From Gymnogyps californianus (taxonomy: Eukaryota > Chordata > Aves > Accipitriformes > Cathartidae): a stretch of 64,000 nt of DNA. A program made the position numbers and the translations under genes. Below, piece by piece: positions 1-11,870 of this stretch. The stretch is taken from assembly GCF_018139145.2 (NCBI RefSeq), contig NC_059482.1:3608294-3672293 (forward strand). The letters run 5' to 3'. Positions within the stretch are counted from its first letter, which is position 1; each line of letters begins with the position of its first letter. A model generated the notes under the pieces. That model made no database searches. It had not been told where the DNA came from and saw only the letters and a list, made by a program, of their open reading frames with translations.

Positions 1-3000
1 ACTACAGCAGAAATGTTGAATTTCTGACTTGCTCGCTGCCAACACTCGTAACCTGTGAAGAACGGCAAAGTGTCTCCCCTTGCTCTAAGCGCAGTCTGAC
101 ATCTTTCCAGCAAGCGTGCAAGTGCTCCAGCCCCAGCAGAGGCTGCAGGCTTGAAACCGAGGGACAAACATCTTTGGCCCGCATTTTGCCTAGGAAGAAA
201 AAGCTGACCCACAGCCATCTGCTAAGCAATCTGGTCATTTGTGTGTCAAGTCTTAGGACTCCAAAATTCGCAGTGCAGGGGAATATATGTGTAGGGTATT
301 TATGCTAGGTTAGAATAAAGATAATTCCAGCCTGTAAGGATTTATTCCCCCTGGGAACAATGGCCAAATACCATCAGCTCCTGTGTTTTTGAGCAGATCT
401 ACAGTGTTTTTGCCAAACCTGCCTGGCGGTGCTTGCAGAGGAAGGGCTGTGGATAGGAGCTCACCCGTGTATTTCAGGGCATATCTTTTGCCTCTCCCTA
501 ACCCCCTCGTGATCTGGAAAGCGGCCCTAAGGGCACATACCATTGTTCTGAAGTCAAGCTTTATTATTTTTTTAAAGAACAGGCTACTTGAGACCTCGTT
601 TTCTTTTGAACTAGGGAGAGCCCATCTGTGAAGTAAAAAGATCCTATATATCACCCTGCTAATAAGTTTTCCTCAGCAGTTGCTAAAGTCAAGTGTTAGT
701 CTTCAGCTGGAGTCTCGTTAAAAAAAATAAAATAAATAGATAGATACCACTGGCTAGGAGATGAAAAGTATCCTTTCAGCCACATTATAAACTTACCTCC
801 CACCCCAAAAAGAATTACCATGTCAAGTCATGTCGCAAAAGGATTTCAGGGCTGCATGTGGCAGAGGAGAGAGGGTTTGTAGGGTCAATTTAGATCTTTT
901 TAGCCTATAAATAAAAATATCTTTTATAGGTAATTCTACACAGCAAAACAATTAACACTGCATTAATGTAATGCTTTTCCTACAAATCTATTATGCGAAA
1001 TAACATAGAGAAAACAATTTTATGATGAGCAGCAGCCTCCAGTTGAGGGGGGAATAGGAAGGTCATGAAGAGAATATTTTCTTGGAGATGATGACACGTT
1101 AATTTTTACAGGTTGGACACCGGTAAGAGGAAAAGATCGAAGCCTTTTTCCTTCAGAGGACCTTGCCACCATCTGATTTCTGACATTAATGCAAACACAG
1201 TTTTGATCTCTTTGATATCTTTTTTCTCTCCTCCATTTTCTTTGAGGGAAGTCCAAGTTTTTAGTGCTGGGCTGTGAATTAGGACTCCGTTGTTATGTGA
1301 ACTGCAGGGAAACCTATGGAAAGGCTTAGTGAAGTCTCCAGGGTCATAAATCCCCCTCAAGCTCATCTTAAAAAGTCTTCATCTTAACATCTCGTGCTTC
1401 ACGGGTTCCCAAGGCATAGTCTGAACCCCCTGGAAGTGGAGCACATTTCACCACACCTATTCAGCTACCTCTGAGATGATGTCCTTGAGCTGGCCACCCT
1501 TCCCAGCTTGCTTTCATTGATGCTTTGCAACTGAGAAGTGAGGTTTTTAATTTTTTTCATACATTTCCACTACAGAGCTGGAGAGGACTGAACTCATCTT
1601 GAAAAGGAGTTGGAAAATTGGATTAATATATAATATATTAATATTCATACACATCCTCTTGAGGAAAGGATCATAGTATCATCAGGAACTGAAGGTATTC
1701 AGAAATTCAGTTTTTATTAGGGATCGCTCCCAGAAACACTGTGTCCTTCAGCAGCATCTCAGCAGGCAGGTTTCAGATGTTCTTGAGCATCCTACACCCC
1801 GTCATACATCCCACTTTGAGGACTCCCAGGCTGTTTATGCGGAGATTTTTGCAGGCTGGGGCTTTTCTTCCGAGTGGCCATTTGAAGCTTATCAGCCCCC
1901 CTGGGAGGGCTGTGGCATGGTGGTGCAGATCCAGCTGAGCAGCAGGAACTACTGGCCAGCACAGAAACACGCTGCTGTAAATCCCAGCAGGCAGTCCTGG
2001 GAGCCCATACAGGAGCTCGTTGCATATTTCTCTAAGCTATCATTTATTTTACAGTGCAGATAATACTCCCATGTTATCTCTGAGAAGAAACACAGAACAT
2101 AATCCTTCCCATGCACTATGTCTGCAATGTCCTCCCCAGGCTGCTTTGTCCTATGCCTACCCTTACTGTTGCCAGACCTGCTTCAGGATAAACTATCTGC
2201 CTGGAAATTTAGGCTGGAAATTTCTAGCCGTTACAGCAGGACCTGCATTTCAGTGGGACGTTTGCATCTTCCTTCCCAGATGACCTCGATATTAAGGATG
2301 GTGCTGTATGAAAGGTGCTGTGTGATATAGGGAGGTCTCTTGAATGTTTAGACTTGTTGACGCCGAAGAGCAGCAGATCCAAGGTGCTTGTCCATGGCTG
2401 AATTAGGGCTGTAATTAAAACACCACCTCCTACGCAATAGTCACATAATTACTGCTTATAGCCACATTTAGCCATGGTTCATGATGTCAAACATATAGCA
2501 TGCACAAACCCCAACAGTGACAGGAGGCATTTATAGTGGTTTGTTTGGCTTTGAAAATGGAAGATGTTGGGTAAAACCATCTCTTCCACCGCAAATGGAA
2601 CAAAGCAATAAATAACGTGATGAAAGGAGCGGAAAGCTTTCTAGTGGGATGTGCCATCTGTTGGGCACTGGAACAGGATGGGCTTTTCCCTGGTGGGGGG
2701 CACTGAGCTTTCCGGGCAGGCGTTTGCATGAAAAGGGACTTGTTTCTTCAGGCAGCCTGGGCAACCCTCTGCTCGGCTTAACATAGGGATTGCTGTCTGC
2801 CCCAGACCAGTTTCCAACCCGTCACAGATGCTGCCCCAGGGGCCCGATCCCCTTCTGAAACTCCCTTTCAGCTGGGGTGGACCCAGCACCAGGGAAGGCA
2901 GGCAACAGCCACAGCAGTAGGCAGAGCACCTCCCAGCCCCAAAAGCATGGAAATCACACCAAAAATAGTTACCCCTCATGGGTGCTGTCTCTATCTGACC

Positions 3001-5209
3001 TTTGAAATGTGGCAGCATTCACGGCAAATCATTGGCGTTGAAATGAGGAGCTTCCTCATCCTGAGTGGGCTATGTCTCAGCAGAAATGCATCTTTTTTGC
3101 TATTTTCTAATTTGGAAGAGATTTAGTGTGGAGATGGGCTTTGGCCCTGATGCTTGTGATGTGGTGGAGCTCATCCTCGGTCTCCTCAGTGCCCAAATCT
3201 CCCAGCCTCAGGATGGGGAAGGTGAGGACTATGCTTCCTCCCCCTTGGGTGGCTACAGGGGAGGAGACCTTCCTTAGGGAAATAGTATGATTTCTTTTTT
3301 CTCATTAAACATCTAAGTTTGCTTACTGGTTTACCTCTTACAGAGCTGCCTGGTGGGAAAGGGTTAGTGGCACTGTTCCCCCTCTGGAGTACCCTGAACG
3401 GTCACAGGGTTGCACACACATCAATAAACTTCTCTTCACACCTTTAATGCATATTTATTTGAATAGGAACACAGCAATATAGGGACATAAAAAATACCAT
3501 CAGCTGTGCTGCTCTGCACTGCATAGAAGGCCACCTAGCTCTTTTGGCAGGCTCCTCTTGCTGTTGGCTGAACCCTGAGGTCCCTGTTAATAGGATAGCA
3601 CCGTTTATTATCTCGTAGAGATCATTATAAATAGATGCTGTTAAAGATAATGCCACATTGTAAATAAAGGCGCCATATGAAATCACAATATTTAACTAGC
3701 TGCTGTCGAGGTATTTCTTTTAAAGAGAAAAAGAGTTCAAGAGCCAGCACTTTGCTGAGGCGAAACCATCCAAACCATCTTGGTGACAGATCCTTCATAA
3801 AAATACTTTCATTTATACAAGAAATAGTTCCTTGCATGTGTCTTTTTTATCTAGTTCAGTGGATGTATTAATTTGGAACCCCTAACTGATACAAAACCTG
3901 TCATTTTTAAACCCTACAGAATCTTATAACAGAAAGTTCCCAAACAGGAAAACTGAGACACTGGAGACATAAACAGGTCATGTTGGCACCAGTTTTTTTA
4001 CCAGGCTGCACCTTCAGATTCAGATTTATTAGTCTGGCGACAAATGTCTCTTTGGGGGGAATGGAAACCAAATGTTGCTGGCATTTTAGGTATCACATTC
4101 ATTGCAGAAAATACAAACTTAGCAAAAAATAGGAAATGTACCCCCAAAAAATTGCTACTCCATTGACCTCAAAAGTGCCAGACTTCATCAGACTCCCAAC
4201 ACACATCCCCTCCCTTCCACCCTGGTTCCTAAATGAGCAGAAACCAAAAATTACTTGCAAATTGCCCCTTCCCCAGGATTTGATGGCATCCCCCTTGGTA
4301 CAGTCGCTGGCCTGGCTCGGCAAGTGGCTTGGTCCCAGGCAGCCCTTCGCTTGCCAAGGACATGAAAGGGATGGTTCAGCATCACGGGGAGGCCTCGGGG
4401 CTGAGATGCGGTGAGGATTCAGCCCAAGTTGTGCAATTCCCACTGCAGGGTTTGCAGAGAGATGAGAATCGCTCCAGGAAGTCTGATAGCACAGAGAGGC
4501 TAGGGAGAGGGCAGAGGGGAGGGAAGGTTAACTCTTGCATCGCCTGAACCAGCTCTAGAAACCTCTTTTGGGGTCAACAGAAGATGAAAGCTCATTTGCA
4601 TTCAGAGTATTAATGTTTACCTTGAGCAGTGCTGGTGGCACAGCCCCTGGTTTGCAACGCGGTATGTGCAACAGTATGACTCCTAAGAAAATGCTGGAAT
4701 CTGCGCTCCTGGCCCAAGCTGTTTGTAGCTCTGGTTTACATTGCATGGAGAAGGGGGTTGATCAGTACTTGTCTTCTATATCAAGAAAATTTCTATGACA
4801 AAGGAATAGAGGAAAGCCACCATGGAAAACTGCTCTGTTGCTCAGTGAAGAGCTGCACATAGGTAGGACATATCTCAAACTTTTATCCTTGCCAAGTGAT
4901 TCCCATATCAACATCTGCAGAGACCAAAATCCCCAGCTCACATTCTTCGAGCTGTCAAAGCAGCCCTGAGCATCAGGATGAAGTTATAATTATGCAGGAT
5001 GAAGGATTTCACTTAAAAGACCCTAGAGGAAGCCTGACTCAGGCAGAAGCAGCAGCATGATAAGTCAACCAGGGCAAAAGGTCTGATTGCTACTTCCCTT
5101 CCAGAGAATGGGAATAGTCATCTGGGCAGGGAGAAGCACTTACTGTCCTGAGACAGCCTGCAGTTTTTCCCCTGTAAAATACCTACCTCAACAAGAAGCG
5201 GCAGATGTT
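1..5209. other. Unique non-coding DNA, no gene recognised
   Basis: Neither strand holds a frame that resembles a known protein. Open frames are short, overlap on opposite strands and lack protein-like composition. The stretch contains an A-rich simple tract with a few GATA units near 719-746 and otherwise looks like single-copy vertebrate DNA. A segment around 3915-3985 faintly resembles an antisense MIR core, but too weakly to call. I see no CpG-rich promoter-like patch. Confidence 0.6.
719..746. repeat. A-rich simple repeat (AAAT/GATA)
   Basis: A run of A residues passes into AAAT and then GATA units. It is a low-complexity tract of ordinary microsatellite type with no gene association visible. 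Confidence 0.7.
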
Positions 5210-5920
5210 TCATGTAAATCTGCCATAGGACAGAAATGTCCAGAAGGTCGGATGACCAGATGTACAGATAGGGAAGGGGAGACATAGGAAACTGCCTTTC
5301 CCCTGGAGAAGTACCAGGAAGGAGTTTTCATTAACACTTTGGATGCAGGAAATGCAAAGCCTGAGAGCTATTAATAGAAATGGCCTCTCACATGGATGCT
5401 GGAGAAGAGCGGGCCTCCAGAAATGAGGAAATGACAAATCATTATAGATCCACAGAGGCTGTTTCACCCATGAGTGAAGCTGCAAGAAATTCCTACCCAC
5501 GTCCTTCCACCAGGAGTGGCAGGTCAGGCTGCTGGCATTCCATTCACTTTGCCAACTCTTCCACCGGTTGATGTCCAGGAAAGAAGGAAAAGATGCAATT
5601 TGGCTGTGGAAATGCCCATGAGGCTGATTAAGGTTAACGCAGACAGGCTTTTCAAGAAAGGTGGCTGTCTTTGGGGAGTGTAGAGAGTGTCGCTGAGGAC
5701 GGGATGTGAATTTGAGGGGAGTAAAGGACGGCTTTTCAGGAGTCTCATCATGGGTGCCAAGGTCTTGCTGACTCACGTGCTTTCTACAGTGCTGGATGAA
5801 TTTGGGCACTGACCGTGAAACGAATTTAATACAGGTTCTTGAAAACTGAATAAAACCCTCTGCTTTGACACGAACACCCTTGTAGTTGCTGGGGCTGTGG
5901 GGGAGAAGGGACACAAGCAT
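5210..5920 (-). other. Unusually long open reading frame, coding status doubtful
   Basis: From an ATG at 5918-5920 the minus strand stays open for 236 codons. The frame is open a little further upstream, to at least 5953, without another ATG. It is the longest open frame in the window and longer than chance would usually give in 64 kb of this composition. I recognise no domain, signal peptide or membrane segment. About nine Trp and nine Cys occur in the stretch, high for a normal soluble protein and more like translated non-coding DNA. No upstream CpG patch marks a promoter, and I looked for no splice structure that would join it to other frames. It could be a chance frame, a lineage-specific gene, or part of an lncRNA exon. 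I favour chance. Confidence 0.12.
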
Positions 5921-5953
5921 GTTTGGCTGCAGCTGAGTAGTACCTATAACCAA

Positions 5954-6289
5954 TTATCTCAGGGACTTGCGTAAACCGTGTAGTCTCTCATTGCCTAGGT
6001 TTCCCTTCATACGGAGACATGAGAATAAATGCATTAAACATAGCTAGGTTATCAATTGCTCGTTTTTGCGGAGGGTAGAGGACTCACCACGCATGGTCAG
6101 TATCACCCCTGTAAAGATCCTGAAGCGGGCTGATATGTCTGTGTCAAGACAAAAAAAGAAAAGCCAAGAGAGTATTTTACCTTAAAAATTGCATAAGGCA
6201 GTAGAGCATCCCTAGGGCTTGTCTTTTAGTCCTGCAGGGAGTACTCTTTGCCTCCTCCGAGCTGCACTGTAGCACTAATGGTCTTTATG
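5954..6289. other. Non-coding, nothing recognised
   Basis: Unique-looking sequence between the long minus-strand frame and a MIR-like remnant. I see no feature in it. Confidence 0.5.
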
Positions 6290-6435
6290 ATCCCAGAGAT
6301 TTACTCTTCTCCTTACTTTCTTAGCCTGTGAAATGGAGATAATATTTAGCTACTGCACAGATTAATGTCAGGCCACTGCAGAGATGTAAAACACTCTGCT
6401 AGTACTATGTAATTACATTATTATGGTCCTATAAT
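6290..6435 (+). repeat. MIR-like SINE remnant
   Basis: The plus strand carries, in order, a degraded CTGTGAAATGGAGATAATA block, like the MIR 'TGTAAAATGGGGATAATA' segment, and then a GATGTAAAACACTCTGCTA-type block. An AT-rich tail with ATTATTAT follows. The order and spacing match the 3' half of MIR/CORE-SINE elements, which are known to be old and scattered in all amniotes. The tRNA-derived head is not visible, so this is a 5'-truncated fragment. Boundaries are approximate, and a profile search would decide between MIR and a related CORE-SINE. Confidence 0.5.
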
Positions 6436-8508
6436 AACACAGGCAAACCTATTTTATTTAAGTGTTGGCAAGAGCAAAATCCCACTATACGCAAAAGTTC
6501 ATTCAATTTCTTTCCAGTCTGCTAAAACGGCAAAATAATTCTACCTATTCCCTGTGGCAGTAGCATTTACAATAGTTAAAAATAGCAAAGCAAAATTAGT
6601 TCAAAATGATGAAAATAAAGCAATGTAGGTAGCATGACAATATAATGCTGTTGCTGAATAGCTGGCATTGAGGAAGAGAGAAAGGAAAAACAAAAAAAAT
6701 AAATTGTTTGACACTGCCAATAGAATGTAGACATTAAAGACCTTTTTGAGCGAAGTTTCAGTTTTCCATTATTCTGTGTACACCAGTTGTTTCAGACACC
6801 TTAACTCATCTGATCAGAGAAAATGACAATTTTATGTCATTCCCAGATATGTCACCGTTTCCATTTGTCACCTGTCCATTGCCTCACAGACCTGATTCCA
6901 CCCAAGCTAAAATCACGTGGGTGTCTAAAGGAGGGGAAACGTGATGGAGATGGAGATGCCTGCTCCTTCCCAGGGGTGGCTGGGGGTCCAGGTGGTGGGT
7001 GGACACCAGTCTGCCCCACCACCATCCTGCCAACTAATCTTTGATTCATCCCAAGTCCCACCTAAGATGGAAAAAACTGTGCAAAGGGGAAAAATCTGAA
7101 GGACAGGTTTGCTAAAGCTGATCAAGAGAGGACACCTTTCGCCTTGTTGGTATGGTTACCTTCACAAACGCTCATCTGTGCCCTGAGGAGAAAATGACGA
7201 CTCATACAGAATAAACCAGATTTCTCCAACTCGCAGGAAGACACAAGAGCAAACGCTCTTTATGGCATGAGAATAATTCCTGACAATTTTAGCAACTCCT
7301 GTGCTTTGAACAGTTTGCACTGGTCACTAACTGTCCCCATTAGATGTTGAATCAACAGTTTTTTGGGGTATTACTCAATAAAATTGTCTCTTCCTGATTA
7401 TTTTCCTGGTCATGACGGTGTTAGTTAACATTATCCAGTTTGGATAACCTGAAGAAGCCAAATGTTTATCTGTTGGTGCATAAATAATATCTACAGGTAT
7501 GACATATAACTCATTTTATTCTCTCCTTCAAAATGCCACCTCTCCAGGCAGCAAGGAGAAATAGGTCTCTGCCTCCCTGCTCTGGCTCTTTCTTTTTTTG
7601 GATTGTATTTTCATGAAAAAATCTCACCTTTTTACTGTTTTCAAAAAATAGTTTCTGCAAGAACTCAGTGTTTTCTTGTGAGTTGTATTAACACATCCAA
7701 GCATTTCAGATGAGATTGGGACACTGGTCACCCCACACAGATATTTCCTGAAGAGTTTGCAGCTCAGCAGACAAGGAATAAAAGGTAGCCCTGGGAAATG
7801 GAGACAGGAGGGGATTGCCAAAACCAGAACTACTGTTGGGTTTTCTCCAGCCTTTTTCCTTTTCAGGTATGCCACACAATATACGCTTAGCCTGTTAGGT
7901 CTTACAGGGGAGGTGGTTGTTTGAGTTTCATACTGAATTGCAAATAACCCTTTGAAATTTCAGAAAAAAAGATTTTTCTTTTAAATTTTCTCTTTAGTCA
8001 AGGCAGTGAATTACACTGATTTGAGCCATTAGCTTCTCTACCTGTTTGTCATATCAATCTGTTGCATCTTGTCATGGACCAAAATCTGAGCCTTTTCATG
8101 GGTTCTCTGGACTTCTGATCAATTCTGTGAATTAATGACTAAACTTTATCTGCTTCAGTAGAAGCTCATGTGTAAGGTCTAATCAAAACCCTGCTGGAAC
8201 CAAGGATCTTTCAGGTAGAAAATTATTTCAGGAAACCAGGGACTTCGGCGTGGAGGCTGTGATATCCACAGGGGCCATCTGTGGAAATCCTTCCCAGGCC
8301 AATGAGGGATGGTGAATCCTTTCTCTGGAGGCGTTTGTCACTTAACATTGGATGTTCTTCAAGCCAAAACAAGATCCGTTGGACTTTACTTCATAGAAGT
8401 CAGTCCACTGAGGGCCGCTGTGGTTTCACCTGATGGGGTTGCAGTTGTGCGCCGCTGAAACATGCCTGCAAAATCTGAGCATCTTGCATACATATTCACA
8501 CCGGAGGG
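6436..8508. other. Unique non-coding DNA
   Basis: AT-rich single-copy-looking sequence with several short A or T runs (for example near 6693 and 7594). No protein-like frame, tRNA-like fold or recognisable repeat was found. Confidence 0.55.
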
Positions 8509-8527
8509 AAAAAAAAAAAAAAAAAAA
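8509..8527 (+). repeat. Poly(A) tract, A19
   Basis: Nineteen consecutive A residues after a CCGGAGGG stretch. No upstream element with retroposon features was recognised, so I call it only a homopolymer tract. Confidence 0.85.
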
Positions 8528-11500
8528 GGGAAGTGGAGAAATATGGTAGATTTTAGGAAAAATAGACTGAGTATTTTTCCATCTTGGCCTGGCCCTATTC
8601 AGAACGTGTGATTTTACTGGCCTATGCCAAGGGCTCACTTTTTGGGGGTTATTTTTGTTTATATAAAGGAATATATTTCACTGTCAATATTATAGCAGAG
8701 AAGAAAATCTTTGGGAAGAGACATACGTGTTCACTTGCTGGGCATTATATCCTCTTCTTTTTCTTGCTTTCTATTTCTCAGCAAGCTCTGTGCTCTCTCA
8801 CTATGGGAAGTCACAACAGCTCTCACACCAACAGCCATCCTTCTTTTTCTCCCGCCTGAGGAGCTTTCAACTTCTCTCGCCATCTTCAACAGTTCCGTGC
8901 CATCAGAGGTGAAAAAGGCCAACTGCTTCCTCTGGTGGTATGATTGAAGGATGCTCCATTCGAAGAGGCATCACCGATCATGCTTCTTGGGTAGCTGATT
9001 GACATGGGCATTGTCAGCGCCCAGCTGGTCCCGGATGGACAAGCACCTGAATTCACCTGCGATCGAGGAACATGCATCACTGCTTGACAGCCTGAGCCCC
9101 ATTAGCGGAGGGAGGGTCATTAAAGAAGCAAACTGCTGGCTTGTTCTTGCCATGACCGTGTTTCTCATGGTCCAACTAAAACAAATGTCTAAACTGACAT
9201 TCCAAGCATAATAAAGAGGTTTCCATATCCGTTGCACTTTCATTGCACAACACCCTTCAATAGAAGTGTTCAGCTAATGGAAAACCAAAATCGCACAGAA
9301 AAAAAAAAGAAAAGAAAAAAATTGTCCATTTTTTCAACATCCTCTTTGCTTTCAGATGAGAAAGGAAAGGGGGATGTAGAGAAGAATGCAAAGAGCAAAC
9401 ATCTTAAAATGCCAACAAGAGCCTTTTGGAAGCTGATTAGAACCATTTGTGTGTGGTCAACAAAAAAAATTGGAGTTTGCAGAAAATGGAAGGGAGACAA
9501 CCTCTGCTCTGTTCTGAGTCACAGAACAGATGCCAGCGTTTCTTCTGACTTTACAACTTTTTCTTGGCCTATCCGGGTGAAAGACTGATTAAAAATGGGG
9601 GCTGAGAATGCTTGTTGAAAAACGTCCCAGATTGTAATCCTAGCACAAGGGCAAATGGAGACTTGCAGTAAATCATTCCTGGCTGTCTGGATCACTTATC
9701 AAATACAGCAAGCAAAGACACCCAGTCACAGCCATAGGAAATCGCGTGTCCAGCGGCCTGCTCCTTGCAAGGGGCCTTTGTCTTGTATTCAGTGGGAAAC
9801 AAAGTAGAAAACAGACTATCATCTGAATTACAGTTGAAGGGGGAAGAAAAAAAAAAACAAAACAAAAAGAGAAAAGAAAACCCCAAGATTTTCTGTAAAA
9901 AAACCATAGACATGGGTGGAAAGAGATTTATCTACTCCAAAACCATTTTTCCTTCAGTAGTGTCTTAGGTAAAATGAAATAAACCAAGAGGATTGAATTT
10001 CACTGGGAGAATGACTGTGAGGTCTGCTGTGCAAGCCAGATTTTCCAACCATACATTTAAAAGCGGTTACTCAAGTTTGGGGGGAAAAAAAAAAAACCCA
10101 AAACAAAACACTTACCCAATTTCCGAGCAGTCTGTGAATCGTGAGGTTCAGAGATGCAGAGAAACAGAGCGCTTATTTACAACTTACTCAGAGATCTTTC
10201 CAAAGGATGATCGTGTCAGGACTTTTTTCACTGCCCTCTTGACCTCTCCAGGGGGTTTGTGTTGCACTGTGTTTTATTTTTCACCATCAGGGGCTTTAGC
10301 GAACATAAAATTCCTTTCCCCATGAATGCTCCCAAGAAAAATGGGCAGCCAACACAAGCTGCCAAAGGTCTGCTAGGTGCAAGAGCCATGAGCATTTGGA
10401 ATTACTGGAGTGCCAGTTAATCAAAGGCAGCTCAAACTGGAAATATCGTGCTCATGGTAAATTTAGCATCCATTATACCCACTAGTAAAACCAGCAGCAG
10501 CTGGAAACACTGGAGGGGGAAACTTAAACTCCAGAACTCAAGGAATCTCATTCAAGAAGTGTCCTTTAGAAATGCAAGAGGGTTAAAATCTGGAAAGGGT
10601 AAAATTGAGAGCTCAAGGAGCATTGATTTACAAGCTGAGAGACCCATCGAGCACGGGCAAAGGAAGAGCCTTTTTTGTGTTGTTGATTTTTACAGGACTA
10701 ACGGACATCATTAATTTGCTACAACTTCAACCAAAAGAAAAAATTGAGAGGTTTGGCCTCCAGAACTGGTGATAACAAAGTGGCTGGGAATTAATACTGA
10801 TCCAAGATCCAAACCTTACAAATCATCCATGAGATTCGCTAAGTTTTTCATTAGCAGTTGTTAGCAGTAATTCAGTCACACTGGCTCAATATTGAACCAA
10901 AATGCAATGGTTAAATCCCTGATGGGGGTTTCAATCTATGAGACCTTATTGACTTCCAAAGACTGGCTTCTCTTTTGATCTGGCATAACAATTCTCCTCA
11001 TAGCACCTGTGTCTCTATATGGACCAGTCAAAAAATTGCATTAATTTTTCTGGTTGAATGCTTTTTCCTAGCAAACCTGGTTTCTATATTTAACCTGACT
11101 TTCAGCAGCATCCCCATAGATTTTGTTTTTGTACTGAATGTTTGTAACTTCTTGGCATATCATAATCTCTTGGCACGCCCTAATGCTTCTAAGTGGTGCT
11201 AATATGAATCACTCCTTAGCCTTTTTAATCCAAAATGCTTTATGACTTGATCTGAAATAATGCAGTTTCTCAAACTATCTAGTGGTGTTGTAATGGTACA
11301 AAGCAAAGAAAGAAACCCAAATTTGAGGGGGGGACAGTATCCCTCACCTCTTTTCCATAGCTTTGCTGCTAATAGATACGAATTCAGCAATGGTGAGAAG
11401 CAAACATATTCAAAACCAGAACTGCACTATAATAGAGAGCAAGATGGGACATGGTTCAGCTTTACTGACAGAGAAAGGTGCTACATTCAGGATTTCTGAG

Positions 11501-11840
11501 CCTGTAGGTAGCTCCGTTGTAGAAAGGTTTTCCCAAATCATAGGATAAGTTACATGGGAGGCTTACTTACCTTCTAAGATCCATCATATGGTCAAACTCC
11601 TCTAATATCTTGCACTTGATTCCTGAACTGCTTTAAAAACAATCATAACATTTGAAATTTGTCTGCTATGAGCAGAAATCTAGCAAGGAGAAGTTATCAA
11701 TTTAGCAAAATCTATGGCTAATGCCTCCCTAATTCTAACACTCCTTAAAGCTTACCCCAAATACCGGAGTGGTGAGGCAGTGGATATGCTCATTAGGCAT
11801 CCTTCTTTAACTAATTAGCATAACTTTATAGGTTTATCTA
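8528..11840. other. Non-coding DNA with A-rich tracts
   Basis: Contains A-rich tracts near 9299-9322, 9846-9880 and 10085-10096. The segment 8860-9210 has moderate open frames on both strands, but I could not match either to a protein family. The rest looks single-copy. Confidence 0.5.
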
Positions 11841-11870
11841 TCTTTTTTTCCCTTTCTTTTTTTTTTTTTT
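11841..11870. repeat. Polypyrimidine tract
   Basis: A T-dominated stretch with a few C residues ends in an uninterrupted T14 run at 11857-11870. It is low-complexity sequence. Nothing downstream looks like an exon that would make it a splice acceptor tract. Confidence 0.8.

Noticed and set aside
3915..3985. Faint antisense MIR core (GGAAAACTGAGACACTGGAG)
   Set aside because: Only one block of about 20 bases resembles the core. The flanking order expected for MIR is missing.
8860..9210. Moderate open frames on both strands, looking a little like a decayed gene
   Set aside because: I could not match either strand to a protein family, and there is no consistent set of splice sites or poly(A) tail.
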